Positions 44,762 to 58,249 of a DNA stretch of 64,000 nucleotides are shown piece after piece. The DNA comes from Eumeta japonica (taxonomy: Eukaryota; Arthropoda; Insecta; Lepidoptera; Psychidae). Below the pieces are notes generated by a model. It was given only the letters and a program-made list of their open reading frames with translations. It was not told the origin of the DNA and did not search any database. Position numbers and translations under genes: made by a program. Location of the stretch: NCBI GenBank assembly GCA_005406025.1, contig BGZK01001013.1, positions 62,001 to 126,000 on the forward strand, in the 5' to 3' direction. Numbering within the stretch: position 1 is the stretch's first letter; each line of letters starts with the position of its first letter.

Positions 44762-47429
44762 GGTCTGAAAAATAGTTTTGTGATTGTATGAAATTGCGAG
44801 AAATCTTACAAATATGATAAGCAACTGATATAATATTTATTTATCGTTACAATGGTTTTTGTATTACAATTTACTATTAAAGCTTTCTAAAGGCAGGCTT
44901 TGAAGATGTTGATTTCACGTATTAATTCCCAAACTTCTTTTTATTAACTTGTTTTATTTTATACTTACCTTTTACCAAGCCAATAAAGCACATATAGGAC
45001 TATTTACAATTGAATAGATTACCAGAGTAATAACAAATAAAACAGAATACACACTCGTGCCTACAATTAGGAAACTTTTTAATAACTAATAAAATTTTCT
45101 GCCTACAATTTTATAAAAAGTCCATTCATGAGCAGCAGTTCAATAAAGAGCACTGTCTATTTACAAGACCAGCCTTGTTTGCGAATTTCTATGAGTATAG
45201 ATTTTTTAAGTTAAAATAAACACTTTTCCGTTAGTCGATTTTGATGAAATAAAACCTGTATATTGCTCCAAGCTATGCTTAATTTACTTGTGAGAACGCC
45301 TTGAAAATTGATTATTAATTTTGCTGGTTAATGTATTCAAAGAAGCAAACAGTCAAAAATTAAAAAAAAAATATTCATATTGTATTAGTATTTTGTTTCA
45401 CTCCCTAGATTGTTCGAAATCAGCTTTTGGTAAATATTGTTAGTGTACTATCACGACAGCTATACATTATTATTATATGTACTTGTAGATGGACGAACTT
45501 ATACCAGAAACATTACTAATATACCCAATTTTCTAATATATATATTTTATTAATCAGGTCGCCGGAAACAAACCAAAGAATAGTTTATCAAAAATCAATA
45601 ACAGAATGCAACTTCATACAGTAAATCCTTTAAAGTTACGAGATAGAATTCACAATTTTGTTGGATATAAATGGCCCTTTTGTAAGTCTTGCCTAACCCA
45701 CATTAAGAAAGCGCTTACAGTGAAAATATGTTGTGTCTAAGATTTACATTCTAAAATTCTAAACACTTTGTTTAATTGTCGACACTAGATTTCTGTCGCA
45801 CTCTTATTAAGAACAGGTACCCTATATTAAACGATTGAAAAAGTATTTTCAATGCCAAAAAAAAATGTTTTCATTTGAGCAAAACCTATAACAAATATAT
45901 TGTTTGAAAGTTCGAAATTCTAGGTGTTCAGGAGAAAGCATTCGGCCTTCTCCTGATCGGTTTTCCATAATCTAGCAATATTATCTTTGAACTTAAATTT
46001 TATCATAAATTACAACCTCGCACAATATTTATAACAAAAATTGGAAAAACAAAATTATTAAAATAACATGTTAATAATTTCATATAATGTCATACATAAC
46101 ACAAGTAATTATATATTACCGATAACATAAATTTCAGACAGAAAATCTCTCATGCAAGGCATTTTATGATCCTGACTGTGTGTTGTTCAGAAAACAAATG
46201 GAGCAGAATACGTAGTTTTACTTTAATTTTCACCCGTGGCGCTGCTGTATAATAAATTCGTGTATTAGATTGTATAAAATACGGTACAGCTCCATCTGTC
46301 GACATACTTAAATTATACCATTCTGTAGCCAACGGTAAAATGGCTTGACTATCGCGTACCCTACACTGTCTTTGAATAGTTTACGTTGCAGCTATAGATG
46401 CGAGAGACAGATATGGCGCAAATTAATTAAGCGTCATGTATTTTTATTCCAAAATTTACAATCTTCACCTATACAAGAATGTTGGATGTGGCGTCACTAT
46501 GAAATATTGTATACGGAATGCCTTATCTAAAGAGTTTCGATTTGACAGCTGTAATATGTCGAGTTTAAATTTAATGTATGTTTGTATGTTTGTCTGTCAT
46601 ATGTATTGAAGTATTGATGGCAATCTATCTCTTCGTCCTTTTTTTTGTCTATGTTTACTTTTTGCAAAATGTTATACTAAATTCTTTTTATTAATTACAT
46701 TAGTTTTTCATTCAAGAAGTTTTGTTTATTATTTCTAATTGAATATAATATGTGATGTAAGTTAATAAACTGATAAACAAGAAGGAAAATTAAAAATACG
46801 TAATCTGATGAGTGTTTATTCTGACTCCCTTCTTGCACTGTTAATAACGATGCCAGTACTAAGTGACAATATGTTTTTGATATTACTATACTTTTGATTG
46901 CTCGTCTCTAAATTATGGTCTTTAAGTATGGTAATAGTGTAAAAAAAGTTGTAGACAAATGAATAACCCTCTTATTTACAAGTTAATATCTAGAGTTATT
47001 CTAAAACACACGTTGAATAAAACCAAAAAAAAATACTAAAGATGTAAAATAATTATTTTTTTTTCGTTAGCTAGTGACTAGCCTAAAATAGCCTTAGTCT
47101 ATTATTATGTTAATCAATATTCCTTTCTTCCTCTCTAGAGATAATTATCGATACTTTATATACATACTATTTTGAAGAAATCTTTCTATATTAGCACACA
47201 TATAACAAGAAAAATATCATGTTTGAGACCAATGGAAGAAGGATCGTTGTGTGATATATGTGTGAAAATATGAAATTGTATTAATCTCAAATTTTATAAT
47301 ATACTTTGATAGAGAAAAGTACTTAAATTTCCTGTTGCAACAAATGTGTAAATATTTATTTTACGTACGCATAGAGATTGTACATTTCCATGAAGGAATA
47401 GAGCAGCGCATACATTTTTTGCGATTCTG
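44762..47429. other. AT-rich DNA, no gene recognised
   Basis: The only structures are a short CAGGAGAA/TTCTCCTG hairpin near 45930-45956 and a slightly GC-elevated stretch at 46150-46540 with unassigned 60-codon frames. Confidence 0.45.
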
Positions 47430-47535
47430 AAAATCCCGACTGCCTTAAATTGGAATCACATGGCAACACTGTTGTCACTTGTACGAGAACTTATCAGCTG
47501 CTGCGCTTTGTTCCTGCGAATTTTCGCATGTATGA
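47430..47535. other. Small GC-elevated patch with E-box
   Basis: Contains the E-box-type site CAGCTG near 47499 in about 100 bp of balanced composition. No coding frame. Confidence 0.2.
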
Positions 47536-47657
47536 GGGAAAATGAATATTAACAGAAGGTTTTATATCTTCATTATACACAATAACATACGTCCCCTATA
47601 ATTTTGAATTTTATTTTGAAATTTTCTTGGTTTCGAGGATTTTAAATATTTTCATAT

Positions 47658-47960
47658 TTAAAATTGTCCAAGAGCAAATCGAACTCGCGTTTAAAGGGTT
47701 TCGTACTATAAATCAATCCCATTAATTGTAGGTGAAATACTATCTACCAAATTGGAACTTTTTACATATAGTAGATATGGAGAGAATAGAAAATGGACTA
47801 TAACAGATTAAAAATAGACACAAGATTTGATACTTTTAAGGTTCCGCTTATTCAAAGGACGTACAGAACCTATCATCTCAGAAAATGTCGGCGGATTGAA
47901 AATTTTCTCAAATGTGTTCATCTTTGACGATATAACTGATTTTATACATTAGGTCATTTA
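47658..47960 (+). repeat. Dispersed repeat family A, decayed copy
   Basis: It starts AAATTGTCCAAGAGCAAATC then GAACTCGCGTTTAAAGGGTT and TCGTACTATAAATC, which aligns with the family 5' end. It continues with AAGGTTCCGCTTATTCAAAG near 47840. Confidence 0.6.
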
Positions 47961-48719
47961 TTTTTATACAACCAAAGAATCTATTTTCGATTGGGGTCCT
48001 AGTTTATAATTTTAATTTTATATCAAACATTATTCCATTTCAAAAGGATGTTTAATTTGATTAATCTAATGTCTAACTGCAATGTTGTGGTTTAGACGGT
48101 TCATTTGCGACGAGTACAAATATTCGGTGATGAATGTACCACTTCATAAGCACGTGTCTATACAAGGATTTCTATACAAAAGACTCTTTCTAACTCGATA
48201 AAGAAAAACCTTTTCTTTATAAAACTCAATTACTTTGAAGACACTGCAACTACAACGAATAACGGCTAAAATGAAAGTTAAGGAAGGACGAAGCACTTTC
48301 GTGACCTAAGGCTATGGTGACTGAATAGTTTGTTTAGTTGAAAACAATTTGATGTTTGAGGTGTCTGATGTGTTTAAGTTCTTAATAACAGTAATATTAT
48401 TAGAAATCAACATAGAAGCAGCTAGATTTTCTTACACTAACCAAAAAATGTAATATAAAAACAAATAAAACGTTAAAATTTTCTTTGTTCTGACAAGGCG
48501 TTGCTTTTCAAAAAGCAATAAAATAAAATTTTATAGTTTTGTAGTAAAGAATAGCTACAAGTAATTTATGATGAATATTTTCACTGCCATTAAAAATATT
48601 TTATTTATTCCGCTTGAGTATACCAAAAAAAAACCACCATAGTTACAGTTCTTGTTTTCTTTATGCTTGTATTAATTTTCAGAAATTTGACTAAAATTCA
48701 TTAAAAAGAATGATTTTAA

Positions 48720-48870
48720 AATTCGTCATGCAGCATTGGAGTGACGCGACTCTAACATCGTCCAATGTTTAGTGGCATGCCGCGTGTGATCAGCATGTGT
48801 TACGTGGAATGCATGAATGGATGACGCAGCGATGAAGCAATAGAACGATCTTGTTTGGCGGGAAAATATT
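48720..48870. promoter_or_regulatory. GC-elevated patch with an E2F-type site
   Basis: About 150 bp of balanced composition ending in TTTGGCGGGAAA near 48855-48866, a full consensus-type E2F binding sequence. It lies about 300 bp upstream of the exon candidate at 49167-49254. Whether it acts as a promoter is inference. Confidence 0.25.
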
Positions 48871-48990
48871 GTTTTATTTTTTTAATTTTATGTTTTTCAT
48901 ATAAAATAGTTTAATGCTTCTATTCAACTTGATAAGCAACTCAAGATCGGTTCTACTGAACAATATACGTGGCCTTTGTTGAAACTACAA

Positions 48991-49042
48991 ATTTTGCCAA
49001 GCTATATTAGAGTCCAATTTTACCGAGCTATATTAGAGTTAT
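48991..49042 (+). repeat. 26-bp tandem duplication
   Basis: ATTTTGCCAAGCTATATTAG + AGTCCA is followed directly by ATTTTACCGAGCTATATTAG + AGTTAT. Confidence 0.85.
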
Positions 49043-49166
49043 GAAATATTGAAGCTACAGTCATGTGATGGACATGGTTTTTGGGGAATTGTTTTTAAAA
49101 TATTTGTTTCGAAACCAGATTTTTACAATCTTAAATTGTACTTCGTTGCAATTCTACGCAACTTAG

Positions 49167-49254
49167 CATGCGACTACCGCCAACACGGCGCTGTCATCGC
49201 AGAGGAAATAAGACGTCAAGGCGTCGTACAGAATGTTGATACTTCAATGGACTG
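49167..49254 (+). CDS. Weak candidate host exon (88 bp), product unknown
   Basis: A short GC-richer segment (CATGCGACTACCGCCAACAC onward) is open in one frame, reading CDYRQHGAVIAEEIRRQG and ending near DTSMDW. It begins after a TTAG acceptor-like AG at 49165-49166 and ends before a GTATAG donor-like site at 49255. Composition drops to AT-rich immediately on both sides, as for an exon inside introns. I recognise no protein family. A chance frame (the surrounding open frame runs 49049-49303) or an unrecognised repeat is equally possible. Confidence 0.2.
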
Positions 49255-51839
49255 GTATAGAAAATTAAGAAAAATATTATTTCATTTTCATTTAGATTTA
49301 TAAGTTAAATACGCGATTTTTTTATAATTCTTATTTCTTAAAAACTTCTTTTATTCATTGATTCTACCATTAATTATAAACCTAATAAATAGTTTCTTCC
49401 AATACTCATTCGGAAAGCATTAACCGGCATCTTAACCGAATCATCTTGAATTCTCTTTAGTAAGTAATTACCAATATTACTAATATTCACGAATTTCTTT
49501 TTCCATTAAACCTATATGAGCAATAAAATCATTCGAATTAATTAAAAGGAAACCATATTGCGTATTATTCTTATCGTATGGTTTCAATAACAAAAATAAA
49601 TTGATTGAACGCCAGCACAGCCGGTGACTTTCGCTAGTGTAATATAAAAATATTCCAGTCCAAGCAAACAAATCTAGAAGTGGTCAATGGCACTGTGTTA
49701 GAGCATCTGTTATAATATTAAAATGTAACAATCCGTGCAAATAAATCTAAAAATGTGTAAATAATAAATAAAAAAAAACTTATTTAATGAAAAAAAAATG
49801 TAGGCCATAAAATTGAGTTTATCGTGCAACTATAGTTTTTCAACAATATTGATCTGAACAACAAGTAGATTCCACACAATCTCGCATATATTGATCGATA
49901 GAAACAATCTGTATAACACACAAAAATTGATATTTTTTGACACTCGTGTACATGTTAACTGTATTGGCGAAAATGATGTATCATAAATTTGAATTTATAA
50001 ATCAAAACGTGACTCTATACTTCGCCTATCTGTAAGTTTGACACGTCTTCACGATAAAACCACTAACTTCCCTATGAGTGACTTTCTTGCTTGAACTGCA
50101 TAAGTAAACATTGAATATTTTTCATTACTTTCAAAAAAGTGTTAAATTTATTTTGCAACCCTATTTGATGTAGCTATGGTGGTATTTGGCGCAAATTTCG
50201 TCTTTAAATGGAGTTGTAACGTAATAATTATTTAAAAAAGTAGAGCACAATGCAATCTAGCAAATTACGATATTTATTTCAAGATTTTTCTATAAATGAC
50301 AGTATAATAAATTCAAGATTTTTCGCAGTAAATAGCATTTTAATATTCAATCGAAAATCGCGAGAATCGCAATCAGGATCAGAACTGAGAACGCGACTGA
50401 GATCAATATCTAGAGGCGAAGTGTAGATGAAGGCACTCGGGCTAACCAAACCAGTAAAGTTGGGAGTGGTGAGTTAGGATTTCGTATTTAATCAACGATA
50501 GATTTCTCTCCTAATCCACGTACTGCTGTGATATATAGTACACAGCCATATGTATAGTTTTAAGATCTGCACCAATATAATTTTCCAGTAACCTCTGTGC
50601 CATCCATCGACAGAACTTCGATCGTCTCCAACGCGGCTATCCGGAATTTCACCGATCTCAAACACAACTTCTAGTGCCACCTGAAAAATATACTGCAATT
50701 ATAAAAAAACATAGTATCAAATTTTCGAATGCAACGGTTTTTATTAAATTAAAATTTGCATACATTCAAGGTTCGTTTTGTAACTAATTTCAACTTTTTA
50801 TAATGAAATGTGTCCCAGTAAGAGCGGGTTTGTGTCGCCTTCCAGAACGAAAATTAAGTTTTATACTTACAGCAAAAAGTTTCAGATATCTTCCCCTAAG
50901 GAATTACGTAACTGTTATTACTTGGGCCCCGGGATTTATTAGATTAGGTCCAAAGGAGTAAGTTGGAACCAAATTAGACCCAACACTTTGATTACACTTG
51001 TGTATTGAGCTAAAGCACTATGATTAGCAGTAACTACGTAACACAAATCTTGACGAGTGTTAATTATTAATTCGGGAGTATAATTTTTATAAAGTTCACG
51101 AGCGGTCGACTATACATAACTATGCTAAACTACGCAACAGTGTAGTCGTAATTTCATATATAATTCTACCACAATTACATTCGAACAAATCCTTCGCCAA
51201 TCGTAGGAAACATTAACAAAATCATCTCAACCCTACATTCCAATTAGCTATATTTTCTTATATGTCACTTAAGACAGTTGTATAAGCAAAATAAGACGTC
51301 TTTTGCAGACTATCTAATCGTTTTTTTTTATTTTCCCATTGAAAGGTTTCGTTTTAAAATATTGTACCATCGATTTCGAATTATTTAAACCTATTGCTTG
51401 CCGTTGCCCGGACCTCGGCATCCCACCTGGCATTCGATTTGCCCAAACGTACTATCCACTACACCCCACTTTCTCTGGAAACTTATATAACTAACAGATA
51501 TCACCGTACCATCTAGTCTATCTAGTTAGTATAAGTACTAGAAATCATATCGTATCTAGTACTCTCACTAATTACTATCGATCACAATAACTTTAATTGC
51601 CTTTACTGGTAACTGTGACTCTGTATTTTTATATTAACACCATTGTTTACGTTATTTTTTCGATTAAAATACGCGCATAAATATGATATATGTAACATTA
51701 GAAAACAGCAAGTATAGTTTTGTTAATAATAAATTATTAATAGCATATTAATGCTATAAAAATACTTACTTATATCATTAATAACAAAATTAATTACAGT
51801 AAATTATTTGAAAGATCACGACACTGCCTTAATCTACCC
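49255..51839. other. AT-rich DNA with one hexamer-periodic tract
   Basis: The tract at 50343-50415 is on the minus strand. The 68-codon minus frame at 50492-50698 has no recognised domain. Nothing else is supported. Confidence 0.45.
50343..50415 (-). repeat. Hexamer-periodic tract, reverse orientation
   Basis: GCAATC, AGGATC, AGAACT, GAGAAC, GCGACT and GAGATC blocks at six-base spacing are the reverse complement type of 790-925. Confidence 0.5.
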
Positions 51840-52140
51840 GCTGAAGTAGTTAAGACTACAATCGTCGATTACAGTCGAGGTCAGCCAGAACGAATCGCTC
51901 GCAGCAGCGACACAAAGCCCCAGCGTTCTGGCAAAAAGTAGCCACTACTCACCCCCTCTGTGCCATGCTCTGATGTTAGAGACGCGCTCGCAGAAGCACC
52001 AGAGTAAATATCGCAATACGCAGCTTGCTTCCTTCCCGGTTCCTCCGGGCGCGCCAATCCCCGGTGTACTGACCCCTTACAAAATCGATATAAGAAAGTT
52101 TCTAGTCTTTTTTTTTTTTGTCCTCGCATTTCCGAACTGG
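51840..52140 (-). other. GC-rich block next to poly-T, possible retrocopy or repeat
   Basis: A GC-rich block with CpG steps lies next to a 12-base poly-T run near 52108-52120 on the plus strand. On the minus strand an 82-codon frame opens just before that A-run; no domain is recognised. The A-run is at the 5' side of the frame, so it is not a normal poly(A) tail for that frame. Confidence 0.25.
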
Positions 52141-53339
52141 TGGTAAATATATTTTAACATTCAATTAGTGCATGAGCACGTTATGTTGAATAAAGATGAT
52201 TTCTGTTTTCTTCCTTCTTACTCTCGTTAAATATTAAATTATGTACAAAACAATTTTTTTTTCGTATGTATCATTTCCGATAAACTGCCAAAAATTTCAT
52301 GTGTAAAAAAGTTTACAGATTTTTTTTATAATATTTTTGTTAGGTATATATGTAAAATACATGTGTCTATAAAAATCTTACACACATAATATTTCATTTT
52401 ACATTACAACAACCTGTTTTACCTATATAGTATTGCGTATATTGTAGATACATATCAGATTTATTCGATAGATATGAGAGCATAGGTGTTATTGAATAAT
52501 TAAAATCATAGCGGAACGTGTTCTATACAACACTACATTGTATACAACATTTTATTCTATACAATAAAGGATGCGTATAATGCAAAGCCCAACCTAACCT
52601 AAGCTATTTATTATTAAATAAATCATACATTATAATTTTCACCCCCCGCACGCCGCACGCCCCACTATCCTCCATACAAATCGAGTTACTGTGTTACGTG
52701 ATTGTTCCCGACAGCCGGAAGGTCAACTATTTTTTGCTGCTTCGTCATGCAACCCCTTTGAAAAAGGTAAATCCGCTGACCCCACGTCATGCTGAACGGG
52801 AATAACTTTTTTGGTCATTTCATAGTCTTCGCAGAACAAACTCGTATTTGGACCATCCATTTGTTAAATGAATATTATTAGCAAATAATATTAGTAGCAA
52901 AAAAAAGGATTAAAAAACTCGATCCTCACTCACACAAGCACACGATTAAACCGATACATTACCAATCACTTATTGTTTAATAGTTTATGGTTATACTGAT
53001 ATAATGTTAATAAGTCTATGGTTAATGATCTGTTTTATTTGGCTATAATAAAAACAGATTATTTTATTACAAGTTCACATTTAATTTTAATAACACAAAA
53101 TGTATCTTGCTCATGTGAACTGAATGTTCGCATATTTTAAGATAGTGAAAAATCCTTATAAAATATTTTATTATCTTGCTTTTTAATTAAATATATGTTA
53201 TACTGGAAACAATTAGAATTAATTAACATAACGCTTTTACTAGTATAACTAAATAACAACATATTTATATTCACACTGTACATGAAGATAGAAAAATTAT
53301 TACTAAAGATTTTGTCTGCCGAAATGTCAAGTATCTGTT
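52141..53339. other. AT-rich DNA, nothing recognised
   Basis: A C-rich patch CACCCCCCGCACGCCGCACG at about 52640-52660 is the only compositional outlier. Confidence 0.45.
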
Positions 53340-53500
53340 AAAATAGGGTGCTTGCGCTTGAACCCGTTTAAGGTTCCGTTTATAAAGGGTTAAAAAATAA
53401 GCACTATACTAAGCAGACGCCGTCTGTCTGTCTGCTTATGCATCCTTAAGCAACTATATCTTTGACACGTATTTCTTTGCCGGATACAATGTTTAGAGAA
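53340..53500 (+). repeat. Dispersed repeat family A, 5' fragment
   Basis: AAATAGGGTGCTTGCGCTTG then AACCCGTTTAAGGTTCCGTT and TATAAAGGG..CGCCGTCTGTCTGTCTG follows the family order: end motif, GGTTCCGT, then CTGTCTGT tract. Confidence 0.6.
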
Positions 53501-56194
53501 TATGTGCTATTACTACAAATGTTCTGAAAATATCGAAAAATTAAGCAGGATCAGTTTATTTTTCAGTGTTTTTTTTTTAATGAATTGACATAAAAACAAC
53601 AATAGAAACGTAAAATAATTTGTGAGTATAGTGCATACATGTATAAGAAATAAGAAATACGTATAAGAAATTCGTTCAAAAATTATACGAAAGATCGCAT
53701 GTGCTGCTTGGACCCTTATATTCCTTTCAAAACAAGACATCGCATTGACTGGTTAGTCTGAAATCGTTCGATACTTCGAGAGCCTTCTATCACAAGGGGT
53801 GTGAACAAACCAATCGTGGGTTTGTAGACAATGTGATGTAGTTTATTTGAAAGTTTGAAATATATTTTAAACAATCTTAAATTAGAATTAAGTATATAAA
53901 TAAACTTTTTGCGTGTATGCTTGTTTTACATTTTTATCGTAAATCGTAAAGTTTTTATTCATTCTACATTAAAGAAATAAAATAACATTTCGTATTAGCA
54001 TAACGTAAAAAAAAACGATGCCTCGGAAGACAAATATTGTTGAGAAGAAGGTCCACGAGATTCAACTTTTCAATATAAATGACATAATTTTGTAAAAACT
54101 ATCAACTTATACGGATCAGTTAATATTTTTAGATGATTGAGTACAACATGTGAGTGCTGGTTGGCTTCGTGCTGTTTCGTCGTTGAAATTATAGCAATAA
54201 CTTTTTTTCTTTTCAGTGTTCCTTCAGAAATTCCATTCTCCATGCTGTCCAAACTATCCTAAAATAGGTTTGGTAATTTTTTCCATGCGGAAATAAACAA
54301 TATTCAGTCTATTCTTATTCCTTGTACTAATGTATTAAACATCACTATTTTTAGTGATTAATTGGAATTTTTTTAGGCACACAAATAATATTTACATAAA
54401 TGTACTGGAAATGCTACAAATAAAATGACAACTTCTTTAAATTTGTCTCTAACAAAAATACCAAAGAGAAACACAAACAAACAGAAACAAAAAAAAAACC
54501 TTGCTTATGCATTGCCAAAGCTACTCTTCCTTTTAATATAAGAATAGCTTTATGTCGGCAACGCTGCCCCATAACAAAATGCCATGGAACATCACGCTCT
54601 AAAAGTAATTGAAGCACACTCACAGTGCGATTTCTATATTTATGTGAAGGTTGTTCTCCTTAACCGCGTAAAACACAGGAGAAAGTCTGTCAGACCAATG
54701 AGACATAGGTCGAATTCACTGATGCTTAGAAGCCAAATTTATATCTAAAAGCGCTATTAAATCTATGTGAATTGAAATAGTGTTATTTAGTATTACTTTT
54801 GTATACAAAAATTTGACATTTGACATTAAACAAGGAAATTTTTTACAAACTTGGTCTTATTTGCCTCGAGTAGAAAGATTGAGTAACAATCAAATTTTTC
54901 TTTATTTCCATCAAGTTTGAAAAACACGTACACTTAACAATAACTTAAGTAAATAATATAAACTTATTCAATTTTTATCTTAAATATAGCAAATCGTTAG
55001 TGTTAAAACAAAAAAGTAAAGACCCAAAAACATATTGTCAAAGGAATTTTTGTTATTATTGACTATCTAGAAGACTTGTCCCATTTATATCCAGTATCTC
55101 TCCTCTGTTGTTAAAAGATAACAGAACTAACTTTAATGAATTATTTACGATGCCACAGTTTTGGAACAGAATTTCGTAAGTAACACAATGAAATGCTTTT
55201 ATTAAATGAAAAACGATATATCAATGTATGCTACTTGATTTAGAATATATTTGTTATTACGTAGTTATATACTAGAGTGCTAAACAAACAAACAAATGTG
55301 CCACTAGACGATCATGCGCCGAGCGCTTGGACTTTTAGGATGCGCGTCAGTAAAAATGGGTGAACCCCATAGACTGACGATTATCTCAAGTTATCCGGGC
55401 GCGCAAATTTTCTGATGGTGCGCTGAAACACAAAAAGATGTACTTTATAAAAAATATGATTGTAAAACAAAATAACAGTAAAATAGGAAATAATTAATAA
55501 ATCATATTTATTTCATAACCAATTTAATAATTTATTTATTGTTTCCGCTGTAAAACAACCAAACAAGTAATGTCCATTGTCGATTCTAGCAAAAAAAATT
55601 ATACTGATTTTACTGCTCATATTGGTTTTGCTATATTTTTTGAAAGATATGTACATAGACGCTTGCCTGCAACATGCATTAACATGCAGCATGCAACCCA
55701 CCGCTGACCCTCGAATCTGCCTCTCCACTACGAATCTCTATCCAAATGATTGAATATTGATTCCAGAGGATTGACAGATATCGAACACCTAAGCAAGTGT
55801 TATTTATTTTTATAATTATCTAATTCCGCTAACTGTTAAATTGTTAATTCTACATACGTTTCATGCCAACTAGGCACATCCTCAGGAAATTGCCGACAGT
55901 CACATCCACCAGGGTGCAAGGAGCGTTAAAACAACCAACACAACCTCGTTAAGCAGGCCGCTGTCATGCCTTTGTCATGGATTTGCATGGATGTCATGGA
56001 TTTGCTTGTACTATGGATTTCCGCGAACTAACACCTCACACAATACAAGATATGTACATATACATCAACTGTCAATACTCTAAGTAAGACAGCAACTAAT
56101 GAAACTGGTCAAATTTGATTCAATCTCCGCCCTATGGATCCTGAATCGAATGAAAAAAAGAACATTTTTTTTTGTATGTACTATCTTAAATACA
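53501..56194. other. AT-rich DNA, no gene recognised
   Basis: TGTCATGGATTTGC occurs twice (55973-55986 and 55992-56005, period 19), with a partial third copy. Small balanced-composition patches at 55310-55400 and 55860-55970 have no coding frame. The minus-strand 69-codon frame at 54414-54623 has no recognised domain. Confidence 0.45.
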
Positions 56195-56245
56195 TTGTTT
56201 GACGGCACGGAGCCCTCGTTGCACGAGTACGACTCGTACTTCGTC
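56195..56245 (-). repeat. Dispersed repeat family A, end fragment
   Basis: GGCACGGAGCCCTCGTTGCA then CGAGTACGACTCGTACTTCG corresponds to the reverse complement of the family 5' end. Confidence 0.65.
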
Positions 56246-57438
56246 TGTTTTATTCTTCGACTCTCTTTCTCGACTTTAATTTTCTCATGAATTTGAAACT
56301 CTCCGTCTTTTCGCAAAACGTCGCTATAAATGATTCACTTCAAAAATAATCTCAAGTATTCTTAGTGATAGACATTTCTATATACAATACCGTTATGTAA
56401 TGGATATTTAAAAAGGTACGATTTTAAATTGCAGTATAATTTCTAATTTCATAAAATTAAGGTTGAGTATGATTTCTGCAATTCTAAATAGAAATCCTCA
56501 ATATTGAGTACTTATTTTCTCTATTTATTAAAAAAAAAATGGTATTATTGATGTAGTGTTTGCTCATTATAGAATTTTTCATTAATAGTTTTACCAACAT
56601 TGGGGAATGGAATGCTTTGAAAATAATTTCACTTCATGAAAAGCTCTTCACAACCACACGCACTGTTCTACTTTTATTTATTATTCCATAATAATTTATG
56701 TAACATGACATTGTAATTAAAAAAAAAAAATACAAAATATTTTAGGAAACAAAGAAAGCTCGTTCCTCAGCGCTTATGGAGTACAATTCCGAGTATCCTT
56801 ATTTTTCGTGAATGTATTAAGGACTCGTTCCATTGATCGCTGGAAGAATAATTAAGTGATGGGAAAATATTAAATTCAATAATTTGCTATGAAATCACAA
56901 GGTGTAAGGTGTCCTGCTACTATACAACTGCACACCTGTGTGCAGTTCTCAGTGATTAGGATACATAGATATATTGTTTAATCGAACGAAAATTATGTAG
57001 AAATAATAATAGTAAAACTTTTCTTTGATCATTAAAACAACAGACCAATTCTACACATGGAACACGATCTTTGCTTGACATTTGAAACATTTATGAATCG
57101 CTCTAAATTTATATATATATATATGCAATATATGCATATATGTATATATATACCATGCGGCAATGATTTCTACAACACATAAAAATATCAATGGCATTTT
57201 ACATACAGAATATATAATCTAATGCTTATGAAAATGAGTCGGTTGGACCGGTAAGATACCATACTTTCATGGAATATAGACGTGAAGTAACAAGTTTACT
57301 TTCTTGTGTTTCATGTAGTGAGTGAGAGTTTCGGTAGGCCACTTCTCCTTTATCAGCATCTTGCCCTGTGATCAGCTCACTATTACTCCATCAAATATTA
57401 TATTCTTATCCAAAAAGCCAACAACGAATTGATAACAT
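56246..57438. other. AT-rich DNA with a (TA)n tract
   Basis: An alternating TA/TGCATA tract lies at about 57108-57150. No gene is recognised. Confidence 0.5.
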
Positions 57439-57516
57439 CTCCAGAGGGTCGAAAATAATAGAAAATGGGCGGCGGTTACCACCTACCCTTTGGCAACTCG
57501 CTAATTCGTTTGCTTT
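57439..57516 (+). repeat. Dispersed repeat family E, copy 3
   Basis: CTCCAGAGGGTCGAAAATAA then AAATGGGCGGCGGTTACCAC, with a TTCGTTTGC end, parallels 39261-39350. Confidence 0.6.
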
Positions 57517-58249
57517 TCGAAAATGAAAAAATACGCATACTTTCATAAAAAATGAGCACATGTAGGTATGTGGTGAGAAATTCGAACAACATAATATTCA
57601 CCTTTTTCTTTCATAACAAATCCCATTACGTCGATGTGGTGTTTCCGCCGTCATATAGAATTTCCAAATCGAAGTGCTCCGTGAACAAAAAAAAAAGCGC
57701 ATTTCAAAACGGACTTAATGGATTAGTGCCGCTCGCCTCTGCAACAAAAAACGAACCTAACCGAATAAAGCCTCGCCGTATTTGAAACATCGGCTTTCAA
57801 AATATTGCGTTATACGGCCTTTTGTACTCTTGTATTATCCGAATTTTCGTATCGAGAATGCAGAATATATGTCCATTTTTTGATAAAATTGGATGTCATT
57901 TCCATTAAAATCACCATTTTAATAGTTTTATTTTTTTAAATAAATTTGGAAAGTATTCAGCACCACCGTATCTTTGAACAAATTTTCATACTTTCGTATA
58001 GCTGAGAAGCTATAGGCTCTATTTCGACGACGAGATTTGTATCCCGTCACGCCTAGTTCCCTGGAGGGGCGAACGTGAACCAAAGCAGTCTGCTTTGGTA
58101 CTTTGAATGTTTGTGGAGGAATCGATAACCAAATTGACGATATATGCAAATTGATGTAAGACACACAAGTCGATACGTGTGAATGGGACTAAAAGAAAAT
58201 ATAGTGGTGCACTATCAAATACGGATCGTTAAATATTTATTGATTCGAC
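57517..58249. other. No gene recognised
   Basis: A 77-codon frame at 57552-57785 and a 78-codon minus frame at 57928-58164 have no recognisable domain. A short hairpin ACCAAAGCAG..CTGCTTTGGT is at about 58078-58100. Confidence 0.4.

Noticed and set aside
54414..54623. 69-codon minus-strand frame as a transposase piece
   Set aside because: No motif could be tied to any transposase family.
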